Source: Trypanosoma brucei gambiense DAL972
Lineage: Eukaryota > Euglenozoa > Kinetoplastea > Trypanosomatida > Trypanosomatidae
Assembly (NCBI RefSeq): GCF_000210295.1
Contig: NC_026740.1
Coordinates: 1,061,691 to 1,125,690 of the forward strand
Direction: 5' to 3'
DNA: 64,000 nucleotides
The number at the start of each line of letters is the position of its first letter. Position 1 is the first letter of the stretch. This document shows, in pieces, positions 21,302-31,194 of the stretch. The notes below the pieces were generated by a model. The model saw only the letters and a list, made by a program, of their open reading frames with translations. It was not told the DNA's origin and did not search any database. The position numbers were made by a program, and so were the translations under genes.

Positions 21302-22428
21302 AGGATTAAGAGGGAACAGCACGTTGGCAGGCATTTTTGTTATTTACTAAGTTGTGGATGCGCTAGGAGCTTGTCGATTGGTTTTACTACTAATGAAAAG
21401 ATGACTTTCCTGTTGTTCTTTGTTTTGATGCGATGTGGCAATAAATATGGTGCTCCGCGGACATTCGTATAGCATCCTGCTGGCACTTTCCCTTCCTATT
21501 TCACATACACGTGTACATTATTTACGCGTCATGCAGTTGCACATTTCTCTCTATAGGAGACCCAGGTATACAGCATGTCATCCATGGCTTGTGAGGATAC
21601 GAAAGCTCGTGCAACCGCCGATCATTCGTTTCTGTCGCAGAGTATCTCTTACGTACTGCTCGCGAAGTTACTCACTGATTAAAGGGACTGTCATCTCAGC
21701 AGATTCAGTGGGGAGCCCTGTTATCAGTATTATATTTGTTGGTTTTCTTTTACTAATGAAACCACAGTGTGTGTACGTATGTTTGGGTGCCCGAAAGGCC
21801 AAGGTGGAGGCTTGTTTGTTTGAAGGCTTGTAGGCTTCCCCAATTGGACCCATTTCTCAAATCCGCACTACTACTACGATATTGCATTCACTGTTGCGAC
21901 AGTGTCTTTTGTTAAATGGTTTGCCTTCGCTGGTTGTTGTACTAGAAAAAAATGGACGGACCTACTCAAAAAACTGTGCACTGTCAGGTAATGTTGTTAT
22001 ATTCGATATTTCGTACCAGGCTTCGTGCTGTATCTACCTCCATCCATATACGGTCCTCGCTTCAAGCCGGGTTGGTACATATTATCCTATTGAACTGCCA
22101 CTTCACTCTCCAGTTTTACCTTTCAGACCGGCATTGCTTTATGTGTGTTTTTCTACAGCGAGCGCTGTACAACCTAGTGTTAATTAGGAGGAATTAGTTA
22201 TTGCATAGTTGTTTACTGGTTGTGTTTGGAATTTTGTGTGTCATCTGCCCTTTGTTTGTTTGAATTTTATTGAAGATTCACATAAATTTATGTATATATG
22301 TATTTGTGCGCTTTTTGTCCCCTTTGAGCGACCAACTCACGGTTTCCTGTAATCATCAGTAGCCCTGCACTACGTGTATATTCGTTTGCTCTTCATTTTT
22401 TCTTTTGCTTTTCTTTAGAAGCACCAAT
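21302..22428. other. Intergenic region between COQ9 and VTC1
   Basis: About 1.1 kb, T-rich on the plus strand, probably the COQ9 3' UTR and the VTC1 leader. A frame with ATG near 21448 (about 128 codons) is present but has no family resemblance and no clear acceptor, so I leave it uncalled. Confidence 0.55.
22384..22418 (+). promoter_or_regulatory. Predicted spliced-leader acceptor for VTC1
   Basis: An almost pure pyrimidine stretch (TTTTTTCTTTTGCTTTTCTTT) ending in AG at 22417-22418, only 10 nt before the VTC1 ATG at 22429. This decides the start: the ATG at or before 22405 would be cut off. Confidence 0.8.
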
Positions 22429-22971
22429 ATGGCAAGCGTAATTGAAAAGGGGCTTGCATCGATATGTTGCGTTACCACTTCGTCAAAACCATGGGCGGAG
22501 GGCGAGGCCGATGGGGATGTGAAGTATGAGGATTTGCGAGGTCCTGGTGGTCGTAACACTTCCGGATCCGTAAGTGACAAAAGAATATGCGTTCCCCAGA
22601 AGATCGATCCGAAAACGTTTTTCGCCAATGAAAGGACCTTTCTCAAGTGGATGTCGATATCAGTGATGATAGGAATGATGTCGTTAACACTACTGAATTT
22701 TGGCGACACATCGAGCAACGCATCGGAGCTTGCTGGTCTGGTTTTGTTGCCTGTTTCAATATTATTTATGATTCATTCGTTATTTGTGTTCAAAGATCGA
22801 GCCAACAAGATCTATATGCGGGAGCCTATGCGGTACGATGACACGAAAGGCCCCACGATCCTTGTTCTTGTACTTGGTGTCTCTCTTGGAATTGCGGCTA
22901 TTTTTTCCGTTCAGAAGCAATACTACAGGACGGCTTCTTCATCCTTCAATGATGGCCCACGATTTTCTTGA
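22429..22971 (+). CDS. VTC1: Vacuolar transporter chaperone 1 (VTC1)
   Basis: A 180-residue protein. The N-terminal ~60 residues are hydrophilic; then KTFFANERTFLKWMS, the DUF202/VTC1 signature, is followed by three hydrophobic helices (about residues 75-95, 103-123 and 143-163). VTC1 is the membrane subunit of the VTC complex, which makes polyphosphate from ATP and moves it into acidocalcisomes in trypanosomes. The start is set by the acceptor 10 nt upstream. Length and layout fit the known T. brucei protein. Confidence 0.94.
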   Translation: MASVIEKGLASICCVTTSSKPWAEGEADGDVKYEDLRGPGGRNTSGSVSDKRICVPQKIDPKTFFANERTFLKWMSISVMIGMMSLTLLNFGDTSSNASELAGLVLLPVSILFMIHSLFVFKDRANKIYMREPMRYDDTKGPTILVLVLGVSLGIAAIFSVQKQYYRTASSSFNDGPRFS

Positions 22972-23387
22972 GTGATGCTAATATTAAAAAGAAAGTGTAG
23001 TAGGCTATTGGAAGGGATCAGTTTTAAACTTCTCAGATGATATCAGTAACATCAGTTGTTGGATGAGCCGAGTAGCACCGTTGGGAAATAGTAGGTCATT
23101 GTTTTAACCTGGTAGGAAGATCCTTAATCTAATTCCAAAGCACCTTCTCCCCATCTGACTGTTTTGTATCCTCTGCTTTTTTACTTTTCTCAAAAATTTG
23201 ACCCACGAGAAAGTAGAACAGAGCTGTACGTGACCTCTTCGTTGTTTTCATCGTCACTCGTTTACCAATATGTTAAAGCCAGTATAGGCTGGCACAAGTA
23301 TAGTTTTTTTAATCTTATTGCTTCAGTCCCGCTAAAATATATTGAACGCAGTCGGTCGTCAAGTAGAAAGAAGAAAGTCGTCAAGAG
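22972..23387. other. Intergenic region, VTC1 to sulfotransferase-like
   Basis: Untranslated sequence of both neighbours. Apart from the acceptor at 23304-23326, I see nothing in it. Confidence 0.6.
23304..23326 (+). promoter_or_regulatory. Predicted spliced-leader acceptor
   Basis: TTTTTTTAATCTTATTGCTTCAG, a pyrimidine-rich run ending in AG 61 nt before the ATG at 23388. Confidence 0.65.
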
Positions 23388-24902
23388 ATGTTTTTAAAGA
23401 AGACAATGTCGGGTGTGAGAGACCTGTCGAGGGGAAGACCAATCTCGCGTGTTATCCTGGATCGTTTCGCAGGTAGTATTTCGTCTGAGTCATTTTCCTT
23501 TGAGTCGGTCCTGGAAGATGCTTGCAGGAGAGCAAACGTCGCAGTTTCGGCGGCCCCAAGTTCCATTGCTGATATCAAATGGTGGCGCAAACTCTGCACC
23601 GCCTGTGGCAATAAGACATCTGCGTCACGATGCGGCCTTGCTATGTTGCGGCAGCGACTCGTACGAGCGCTATCGGAACGTTTAGCTACGGAGGAGGTGT
23701 TTCGTTTGAATGGATACGAAATTGGAAAGGAGATAGTGGACGAACCAGTGGTAGTGTTGGGGCTACCCCGCTGTAATGGACATCAAGCAGCTCATGTGCT
23801 TTCTCGCTCAGGGTTTTTTCTTGCCTTTAAGCAGTGTGATACGATATCTCCTTCACTTCTTCTTGATGTAGAGCGGCACGATGCATTCCAGCGAGAGTTT
23901 AGGTGGTTTAAATCCCTCTATCCCGACTTTTGCTGTGTACGGACAGTGAATCCCGGACAGATCGATGATGACCTGACCTTGCAGTTAATGTGCCCACAGT
24001 CCTACGCTTGGGGACTTTTGCATGGGTTAGACGAATATCTATTGGAGTGTTTGCAGGAGGATCAAACTCCCGTGTACGAGCATATTAAACGCATGTGTCA
24101 GCTTTTTCAGTGGTATAAAAGATGCGGGCATTTTTCAGAATGTGTGTCTCAGGAAGTTAACCCGATTAATAATGTTATAGAGGAGCAAAAATATGGCACC
24201 AAAAATCCACTGACGCGGACGCGGTGGCTTATCTTTAGCCCTCTTGCACTTTTGAGTATCGAATCGCTCTGTGAGGTGTTTCCTGATGTTAAAATTATCT
24301 GGGTTCACCGGGCACTTTCGCAGTGTATACCGTCGCTGTGCTCAGCTCTAGCTCTCCATAACAGTCTCTACACGGGGAAACCCCCTAGTGATACCCAATT
24401 GGTGACGATGGGTGACAAGGTTCTGGGAATGTTTGGTTCTGGGACAGAACATGCCATTGACTTTCTTGCTAGTTTTGAAAAATCCAGGATGGTTCATTGG
24501 TCTAATCGTGATCTGAAGAGACACACAACCCGTTTAGCTACAAAAACCCTACAACATTACGGCATTGAAGTGGACAGATACCGTAAGATGCAAATGATTA
24601 ACGGACAAACTGAGTACACGGAGGTGTTTCGACCACTCCATGATTCGCAAATGCGATACTTTGGTTTACATGACGGCATTATCGGCGAAGTTTTTGAGCG
24701 CTATATTTATCAATTCGAGGAGTTTGCGTTCGAGCGTAAATATGGTGTCACTGTTGAAGAGTATCAACCCCTTGCAGCTGCTTCAGAGCAACAGTCTCTT
24801 GGATCGATGCGTATGAATAGCGGAGAAAACAGTTTGCCATCATTTACTGATGATCAGCCGATGACAGGCCACTTTTTGCAGGAGGGAAAGGGGTTTAAGT
24901 AA
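23388..24902 (+). CDS. Sulfotransferase-like protein with eroded PAPS-binding motifs
   Basis: A 504-residue protein with the layout of the Sulfotransfer_3 family. VVVLGLPRCNGHQAA at about 121-135 sits where the PAPS 5'-phosphosulfate loop GLPRSGTT would be. LLSIESLCEVFPDVKIIWVH at 289-308 and RALSQCIPSLCSA to 320 match the usual LDALLEVFPDARIVQTHRDP...VPS block that binds the 3' phosphate. The changes matter: SGTT became CNGH, and the LKSP that normally precedes the second block is IFSP. The fold is probably kept but classic PAPS-dependent catalysis may be lost. The partner and site of action are unknown. A second ATG at 23406 is close to the first. Confidence 0.82.
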   Translation: MFLKKTMSGVRDLSRGRPISRVILDRFAGSISSESFSFESVLEDACRRANVAVSAAPSSIADIKWWRKLCTACGNKTSASRCGLAMLRQRLVRALSERLATEEVFRLNGYEIGKEIVDEPVVVLGLPRCNGHQAAHVLSRSGFFLAFKQCDTISPSLLLDVERHDAFQREFRWFKSLYPDFCCVRTVNPGQIDDDLTLQLMCPQSYAWGLLHGLDEYLLECLQEDQTPVYEHIKRMCQLFQWYKRCGHFSECVSQEVNPINNVIEEQKYGTKNPLTRTRWLIFSPLALLSIESLCEVFPDVKIIWVHRALSQCIPSLCSALALHNSLYTGKPPSDTQLVTMGDKVLGMFGSGTEHAIDFLASFEKSRMVHWSNRDLKRHTTRLATKTLQHYGIEVDRYRKMQMINGQTEYTEVFRPLHDSQMRYFGLHDGIIGEVFERYIYQFEEFAFERKYGVTVEEYQPLAAASEQQSLGSMRMNSGENSLPSFTDDQPMTGHFLQEGKGFK

Positions 24903-25270
24903 CTAATGGTGCTTTGGAGGTTATGTTATCGGCTCGTAACGTTTTTGCTACTTGACACGTAATCGTTTATTGCCATCACCAAGCAAGAACATCACATTTG
25001 GTTTAGATGTTTTTCTGTCATTGCCTCTTCTTCACCCACTCTGTGCATGGGTTGCTGCAACCCACAGTCACACGCTTTTCTTTCTCTTCCCCTTCCACGT
25101 GGCGCACGTTATTGTCTTCACCCCCTAGTCAAGTAGGGCTCAAAACGGGGGGATTTCTGTAGTATATATATTTCATCTTGACCACCGGCGAAGACTTGCC
25201 TCAACAGCACTGTGGATTAAAAAGAAATTCCTAGAGAAGGAACGCCGTCACATTTTTGCTGTGATAAACG
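24903..25270. other. Intergenic region
   Basis: Untranslated sequence with a CTTTTCTTTCTCTTCCCCTTCC pyrimidine tract near 25075-25096, a possible acceptor region for the next gene. No gene seen. Confidence 0.6.
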
Positions 25271-26233
25271 ATGACCGAGGGGCGTTTTGAAACTATTCAT
25301 AATCTCAGACCCAAAAATTGGGACGGCCGCCGTCACTGGACGAATTGGCATCACCTTTATGACTGTGAGAAGGATCACTTAGCGCGGGAGAGCTGTCCGT
25401 TCCACGATCTTCGTTCTGGTGGCCAGTTTCAGTATGAAAATTGGGGAGGGGGTGAATTCAAACCGTTAATACCGCCTAATCACCTAAACAATCGGCCATG
25501 TGGCGACCGAATGGACTTCTCGAAGGGACACGGGACACAAATCGGTGGACTTGGGGATATCCCACTTGATGTTGAAGGAGGCAAACCGACGCAACACAAC
25601 AAACATCCAGGAAAAACTGTAATGTTTACGAGGAAGGACCCTCTTAAACGTGGCTTGTTTAGTAGTTACCCTTACATACCGGAAGCATCCACGGGGGCAG
25701 CGTCTGCTGGTGGACCAGCCGGTCCAAACATCAAGACGGGAAAGGTTAACGTCTTTGGTCAGGCACCGGAGTGGATAGCAGATCCATATGACGGGAAGAC
25801 TGACCGTGGTCGCATTTTCCACTTCAAGGCAGGGCCGCTAAATTACAGACCTGACGACAGATTGGCGTGGATGCCTGAAGGGGAGCCGGAGAGGCGGAAA
25901 AAGCGAATCCACGGCGTTTTCCGTGCTGGAAAACCTTGTGGTATTATCAACGATGTAGAGTGGGTACCGGACCCACTGCAAGAGGCGAAAGTGAAGAAGC
26001 AAGTGCGACCCTTCCGGACGTGGCACACACGAACGAAATGGTCTATGCCAACACATGCACCGTGGTCAACAGGCAAAATAACAGCTGAACCGTTTCGAGG
26101 TCCTAACTTGAATATCACACAGTCTGGTTTGCCATGTTTGGATACTTTCAAAAGAGTTAACATGACACAAACCATCGGCAAAGAGGCGGCGCTCGCGCCC
26201 GTGGAGTTGCCGGGGCCCGCAAGGCTCAAATAA
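25271..26233 (+). CDS. Conserved hypothetical, Trp/Pro/Gly-rich; possible ciliary microtubule-associated protein
   Basis: A 320-residue basic protein with little hydrophobic core. It is rich in W, P, G, H and R, with short recurring pieces such as FRAGKPCG, DPYDGKTDRGR and GGLGDIPLD. This extended loop-rich texture is typical of axonemal inner-junction or microtubule inner proteins. VFGQAPEWIADPYDG faintly recalls the animal CFAP96/C4orf47 family, but I cannot confirm that. No signal peptide and no membrane segment. The gene is well supported by length, ATG and place in the cluster; the function is a guess. Confidence 0.85.
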   Translation: MTEGRFETIHNLRPKNWDGRRHWTNWHHLYDCEKDHLARESCPFHDLRSGGQFQYENWGGGEFKPLIPPNHLNNRPCGDRMDFSKGHGTQIGGLGDIPLDVEGGKPTQHNKHPGKTVMFTRKDPLKRGLFSSYPYIPEASTGAASAGGPAGPNIKTGKVNVFGQAPEWIADPYDGKTDRGRIFHFKAGPLNYRPDDRLAWMPEGEPERRKKRIHGVFRAGKPCGIINDVEWVPDPLQEAKVKKQVRPFRTWHTRTKWSMPTHAPWSTGKITAEPFRGPNLNITQSGLPCLDTFKRVNMTQTIGKEAALAPVELPGPARLK

Positions 26234-26994
26234 GTTGTAGAGATGTATTAGATTCTTCACTGGCAGCGGTCACTGACGAAGATTTGTGTCTACTGGCACT
26301 CACAAGCATGTAAGTTTGTGCTATCAATAGGCGCTTTGGAAGCTTTGGGCGATTTTAACACCTAGCATGATTGTTTTGCCGGGATGCTGAGTTTGCTCAT
26401 CTGCTCTTCCATGTTGTTTCGTAGCTTTCTGTAATGCAGTGCCAGCTTTATTAACGAAGAAACGCGCGGCAGGTTATATTGCGGTGTCGAGAAAATTTCT
26501 TTAAAATCCTATTGCGCTTTCCTGTTAATATTTCTTCGGCCTCATTTGAGAGTACGTACCGGGGGAAAAATACAACATTTGGCTCTTGGTACTTGCTCTG
26601 GATGATGCTGTGGACTTCACTCTTTTTCTGGGTTGGTATTTGATGTACAGGCATGCAGCCGCTGCGTTACTATCACTTCGAGAAGGTCTGCGTTTTTTTC
26701 TGTCATGCCGTTAGTTTGTTGGATCCCATCGTGTAGACGAGCAAGCATATGTATCCTTGAGCAGAAGTATATACTGATGGTCGTCATCATTTTTGTGTTT
26801 TTGCATCCACACGTTTTTTTAAATAATGACTTCACATGCCACTGTGGTTTATATGCGGTTTGTTCAGTGTTTACCTTGTTTTGGAGATGACTTCTCCCCG
26901 TCATTTGTTGTTCTGTGCCAAGCAAGGAAACATAAGAAGAACGTGGACCTTTCCCCCACTTTGCGCTCCCAGGTATGGGTACTCAAGGCCAGTG
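26234..26994. other. Intergenic region
   Basis: About 760 bp of untranslated sequence. Short overlapping frames only. The reading frame of the next gene is open back to 26836, but a strong acceptor lies at 26949-26972. Confidence 0.6.
26949..26972 (+). promoter_or_regulatory. Predicted spliced-leader acceptor deciding the next start
   Basis: CTTTCCCCCACTTTGCGCTCCCAG ends in AG 23 nt before the ATG at 26995. If used, the upstream in-frame ATGs at 26836 and 26887 are not in the mRNA. Confidence 0.65.
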
Positions 26995-29900
26995 ATGATG
27001 TTTTTTTCTCTGTGCCGTAGATGGGCCGGTGTCCTGGGGCTTATGGGAAATGAAAAACCCGTGGAGGGACGGAGTGTGGGGGTGGTGGGCTCTGCTATCC
27101 CGAACTACGTTGGTGTGGAGCCGCCACCGTTCAAAAGGAGTGTAAGGGCATTATCAGCCGGCCCACTGACCATTCACATGCAGAGGCGACCCTATCGAGT
27201 GACACCGACACCTGAAGAGCCTTATTCCTTACCTGCTCGGGTGCGCGAACTGACCCGGTCAAATCAATGGCAGGACGCAATTCATTTAATTTATACCTTA
27301 ACACACCTGTCATCTTCTGAGCATTGCTCGGAAGCACAGGAGTGTAGTGGAAAAAAGACTGGTGTGTCTGACGTTTTTGAAATGTTTCTCTTCGAGTTTC
27401 TGCGCAGCGGCCACGTAGAGAGCGCGTTTGCCGTTTGGAGGAAATGCTCGACGAATCTTAAATTCGACCCTGGATCGGAACTTTTGATGAAGTTCGCAAC
27501 TTTTTCCCTTGTCGTGGATGGAAAAACTCAGGAGTCGTTGGATCTTGCATTGATGGCGCGACAGTCGCAGAGAGAGGGGGATGCTCCCGGTGAGCACTTC
27601 GTGGAATACGGTATGTCATGGATATTGCTTTGCACCAAACTCTCGGGTACAGCAAAAATTGGTGCAAGTGATGTCACTGAAGTGCAAAATCTAGCGGAGA
27701 AGTTGTTCGTGCGCTGTTGGTGCCAACCACAACAATCATCGGGCGGGGGAGTCAATCAATTCAAGACAAGAAAACTTCGATTTATGTTGCACGGTATGGT
27801 GGCACTTGTGTCGCTGGAAGGTGGGTTAGAAGTGCTGCGGAGGCTAAGCACTAGGTACCATGGTGGCGCCAGTGATTCTGTCTTCCAGGAATTTGTTAGT
27901 CTGGCGGAAATTTTTGAGTCAGACAACCACAAGAACAAAGCTGCCCATACGTTAACGGCAGCTCCCCTGCCTTCCATGTTGATTCACCTGTTCCCTCTGC
28001 CGCTGCCGCCATCCGGGTTGGTGGTATTTCGTTATCTCTTCTGCGACGACGACGACGCACCTTCGCGACGTGAACCGCCTCAGCCTCGTTTGCTTTCCCA
28101 CAGAACTGTAGGAACCACCTTTCTGGAACGTTTGGTTGAAAACGGTTCAGTGGATTCATTTCTGCGTTCTGCAGTGGAGCACGATATTAGTGAGTCATGC
28201 CCTTCGCTCCTGACGCGTGTAATGCAGTCCCAGCTCGGGGCTAATGCTCGTGTGCTACCTACAGTGTTTGGACGCCAACTCCTTCCCTCGGTGCAGAGGG
28301 CTCTTCGGAGTCGTCCAGCGGCTGGGACACTGCATTTATTGCTGCTACGTTTTCTGTCGCGTGTGCTAGGGCCTTTTCTAGGAACAAGGGCTGGCAAAGG
28401 TTCCCACATGGAATTCCCAGCTGGAGGTGGTAGTATCGCATCTAGCGCAGTTTTTTATATTGAACTTCTTGGTTGTGTCGCAGCCCTTGTCCCAACCTCC
28501 GGAATAAGAGCCTGGCATCGCTTTGTTCAACGCGTAACACGTGCTATTATTAGAGAATGTGGCAGCGTTTCTGGAGCTGCTATCCCCTCTCTATTGCAAG
28601 TGCAACTTCATACGCAATGGTTTTTGCCGGAGTTACTTACGTATGTGGACACGACCCGCGAACGTGATATGTACTTCGCCTGTCAGCATCCGTTAATGCA
28701 GAGCCGTGAAAGAAACTGGGACCGCATTCTCTGCGCACTTATCTGGGAGTGCCATGGGAAACCGGTTTCTGCTTATGAAGGCACTGGTTCTGTCAGCTGG
28801 CACCGCCACGCTGGTGGTTTGGTGCGGTATGCAGGTGAGGAAGACCGAATACGTGCTTTTGAGGGCGCACCTCCATTCTTCGACGTGAAGCGCTCGTTTG
28901 TACAGCGGGTTGTACGTTGGCAGTGGTTGCTAGAAAGTCTCTGGCAACTCGTTGGGCATAAAAATGGAGACAGAAACCATTGCAGTTGGGAAGAGTTGTT
29001 GTGTGCGTGTTCCGGAATTCTGTCGAACTGTCGCAAGTATCACCGTGGTGATATTGTGAGAGATTTCGTAGACGTGCTTTTTTTACCTGCCGCTTCCTTT
29101 GTGTCTCCGCGCGGATCAGAGTGCTGTCGCAGGACCAACGTGCTCACACTGCTTTCAACATGTGCGGACAGCGGGTGTGGGACAACTGAGTCTGTGACCC
29201 TTGCACGGTGGTATTTTTTAAATGAGCTTTCGTTGTGGTTCACAACTCTCCATGTATCGGGAAGATTTCGTGCACTGGGTGACGTTTTGCAACCGGGGCC
29301 GGACCGCACGGCGCAGCGCTTTGCGCTGCTGCGCAATTACGTGTCTAGTGTTTCAGCAAACATAAGCAGATCCGGCGAGGTTTGTAAGAATAAGCGGCAG
29401 CAGCTGCAGGACTTGCTGACCTACTACAACGAAGTATGCAAGAGTGATAATTCGCTTCGGACGCCGCAGCTGCTCTCTCCACTCGCTTCCGCTCTGAGGC
29501 GGGCAGACTTACTGGATTCTCTTGAGGAACTTATTAAAGTCAGCCTGTCGGAGCTGTCCGGTGGCCTTCGTGGGCGTAGCGGCACCCGAGCGGCACTAAA
29601 GAAGCTTCTTTTTTTCCACGATTTTCACCGCGGTTCTGCGGTTTGTGCTGAGTCTGGGTGTACCTCGCATGTCACCGATGAGAACTATCATGGCGCTGCA
29701 GTGGCAGTTGCAAACATCGCGGAGGTGTACATTCTTATGCTCTTGGAACACGGCCATCTGGAAACAGTTGAGAAAATCTTGTTACGACCACCTGCGTCTC
29801 ACTCCCTGCAGGACCCTGCGACAGAGGTAGCGTCGCCAACGCATGGGGGAGCGGACGGTTTCTTGTCACCCCTCCAGTTTGACATAACCCTTCTCATGCC

Positions 29901-31194
29901 ATCGACAAACCGTGAAGCAATGCAGTTGCTTTTTTTCCTGTATCTAGCGCAGGAGAAAAATGTTTCGTGTTGGCGTGTGCTTGACAAACTACCCAAGTAC
30001 GGAGCGAGCGCTGCTGGCGTCGTTGCCGTAGTTGGCCGTCTGGTATCGCAGGAGAAACATCTTTTTGGTCAGTTTAGCCGTACAGCAATTCGGTTGGCGG
30101 ACGGTTCTTTACACCCTAAAACTGCCGGTACCATTATCTACGGTTCGAACAGAGGGTGCATCCAAAATAAGCCTCAGATGGTGGCTACCGTTATTGGGGG
30201 GAAGAAGCGGGCCTCTAATCTAAAAGACTTAAACCACCTGATCAACAACGGCGATTGGGTACTGGCGCTGCGCAGCATACCATTTGTTCTTACAGATCCT
30301 CTGCACATCACGCGAAAGGCGTTATTGGTTTGTGAGGCAGTACCGCATGGAGCGGCTTGGGAAGGTGCTGTTAGGGTATTTGTCAGGGCGAACCATATTT
30401 GTACTGACATTTCTCACGGTGTGCATTGTATGAAGGAACACACATGTTCGTTCCCAGTTATGGGGATACAGGAGATTGGTCGCTTGTTGACTTTACTTGC
30501 TAGCGCGAGGCGTTGGCAGGAGTCACTGCAAGTTTTTGAATCTGTTGGTTCCCATGCTGTTGATGGGTACATGTTCGCAGAGACCTGTTTTACCCTTCGG
30601 TCAAGTGGCCACCCCGGGTTGGCCGTTGATCTCTGGGCCATGTGGCGAGCTGCGGTTGGGGATGCCGTGGCCCCTACACCACGAATGTGTGGACAGTTTT
30701 TAGCCTGCGGTGTTGTGGGTGATGTGGATGTAGCGGATGCAGCTTGTGTGATGGTGAGGGAAGCCACCATCCCGAAGTACGGAACCTGGTCGTCAGCAAA
30801 ACCGGAGCTGCCTGCCTCAGATGAGAAGTGTTCGTCTTCACCATGTGTAGTTACTATCCCAGGGACTGAATTAGCTCTGTCTTTCGAAAGGGAGGAAGAT
30901 ACCGTCGCCACTTTGTTACGTGATCGATGGAACGGGAGCTGGCAGGACGCCCTCCAAATGGCCCTCGCCAGCGGGAGGTCGCGGATTATTCAAGAAGTAG
31001 CCAGAAAGTCCCCTCGTAATCACTCTATTTACAAAGCCGTGGTTGGGTGGGCTGCGAAGGAGCAGCGTCAACTTTCCGTAGCGGAGCGTTGTGCGATTGC
31101 GGGGCACTTGATTACCAATCCGGTTTCGGATGGAGGGGAGTACGACCGAGTGGGTCGTGTCCTTGAGGAGCTACTCGGTAGTGAAGACGATTAG
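26995..31194 (+). CDS. Large PPR-like helical repeat protein, probably mitochondrial
   Basis: 1399 residues from ATG 26995 (1452 if the first ATG at 26836 is used). The N-terminus MMFFSLCRRWAGVLGL is basic and hydrophobic, like a mitochondrial presequence. The body is made of antiparallel helix pairs of PPR texture, for example LTRSNQWQDAIHLIYTL near the start and LLTLLASARRWQESLQVFES followed by GYMFAETCFTLRSSGHPGLA near the end. In trypanosomes such proteins serve in mitochondrial ribosomes, editing or RNA stability. The repeats are degenerate and I cannot say which RNA or complex it binds. Codon use and length support a real gene. Confidence 0.9.
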   Translation: MMFFSLCRRWAGVLGLMGNEKPVEGRSVGVVGSAIPNYVGVEPPPFKRSVRALSAGPLTIHMQRRPYRVTPTPEEPYSLPARVRELTRSNQWQDAIHLIYTLTHLSSSEHCSEAQECSGKKTGVSDVFEMFLFEFLRSGHVESAFAVWRKCSTNLKFDPGSELLMKFATFSLVVDGKTQESLDLALMARQSQREGDAPGEHFVEYGMSWILLCTKLSGTAKIGASDVTEVQNLAEKLFVRCWCQPQQSSGGGVNQFKTRKLRFMLHGMVALVSLEGGLEVLRRLSTRYHGGASDSVFQEFVSLAEIFESDNHKNKAAHTLTAAPLPSMLIHLFPLPLPPSGLVVFRYLFCDDDDAPSRREPPQPRLLSHRTVGTTFLERLVENGSVDSFLRSAVEHDISESCPSLLTRVMQSQLGANARVLPTVFGRQLLPSVQRALRSRPAAGTLHLLLLRFLSRVLGPFLGTRAGKGSHMEFPAGGGSIASSAVFYIELLGCVAALVPTSGIRAWHRFVQRVTRAIIRECGSVSGAAIPSLLQVQLHTQWFLPELLTYVDTTRERDMYFACQHPLMQSRERNWDRILCALIWECHGKPVSAYEGTGSVSWHRHAGGLVRYAGEEDRIRAFEGAPPFFDVKRSFVQRVVRWQWLLESLWQLVGHKNGDRNHCSWEELLCACSGILSNCRKYHRGDIVRDFVDVLFLPAASFVSPRGSECCRRTNVLTLLSTCADSGCGTTESVTLARWYFLNELSLWFTTLHVSGRFRALGDVLQPGPDRTAQRFALLRNYVSSVSANISRSGEVCKNKRQQLQDLLTYYNEVCKSDNSLRTPQLLSPLASALRRADLLDSLEELIKVSLSELSGGLRGRSGTRAALKKLLFFHDFHRGSAVCAESGCTSHVTDENYHGAAVAVANIAEVYILMLLEHGHLETVEKILLRPPASHSLQDPATEVASPTHGGADGFLSPLQFDITLLMPSTNREAMQLLFFLYLAQEKNVSCWRVLDKLPKYGASAAGVVAVVGRLVSQEKHLFGQFSRTAIRLADGSLHPKTAGTIIYGSNRGCIQNKPQMVATVIGGKKRASNLKDLNHLINNGDWVLALRSIPFVLTDPLHITRKALLVCEAVPHGAAWEGAVRVFVRANHICTDISHGVHCMKEHTCSFPVMGIQEIGRLLTLLASARRWQESLQVFESVGSHAVDGYMFAETCFTLRSSGHPGLAVDLWAMWRAAVGDAVAPTPRMCGQFLACGVVGDVDVADAACVMVREATIPKYGTWSSAKPELPASDEKCSSSPCVVTIPGTELALSFEREEDTVATLLRDRWNGSWQDALQMALASGRSRIIQEVARKSPRNHSIYKAVVGWAAKEQRQLSVAERCAIAGHLITNPVSDGGEYDRVGRVLEELLGSEDD

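Noticed and set aside
21435..21833. 132-codon frame between COQ9 and VTC1
   Set aside because: The first codon is GTG, the sequence has no recognisable fold, and it lies where a COQ9 3' UTR is expected.
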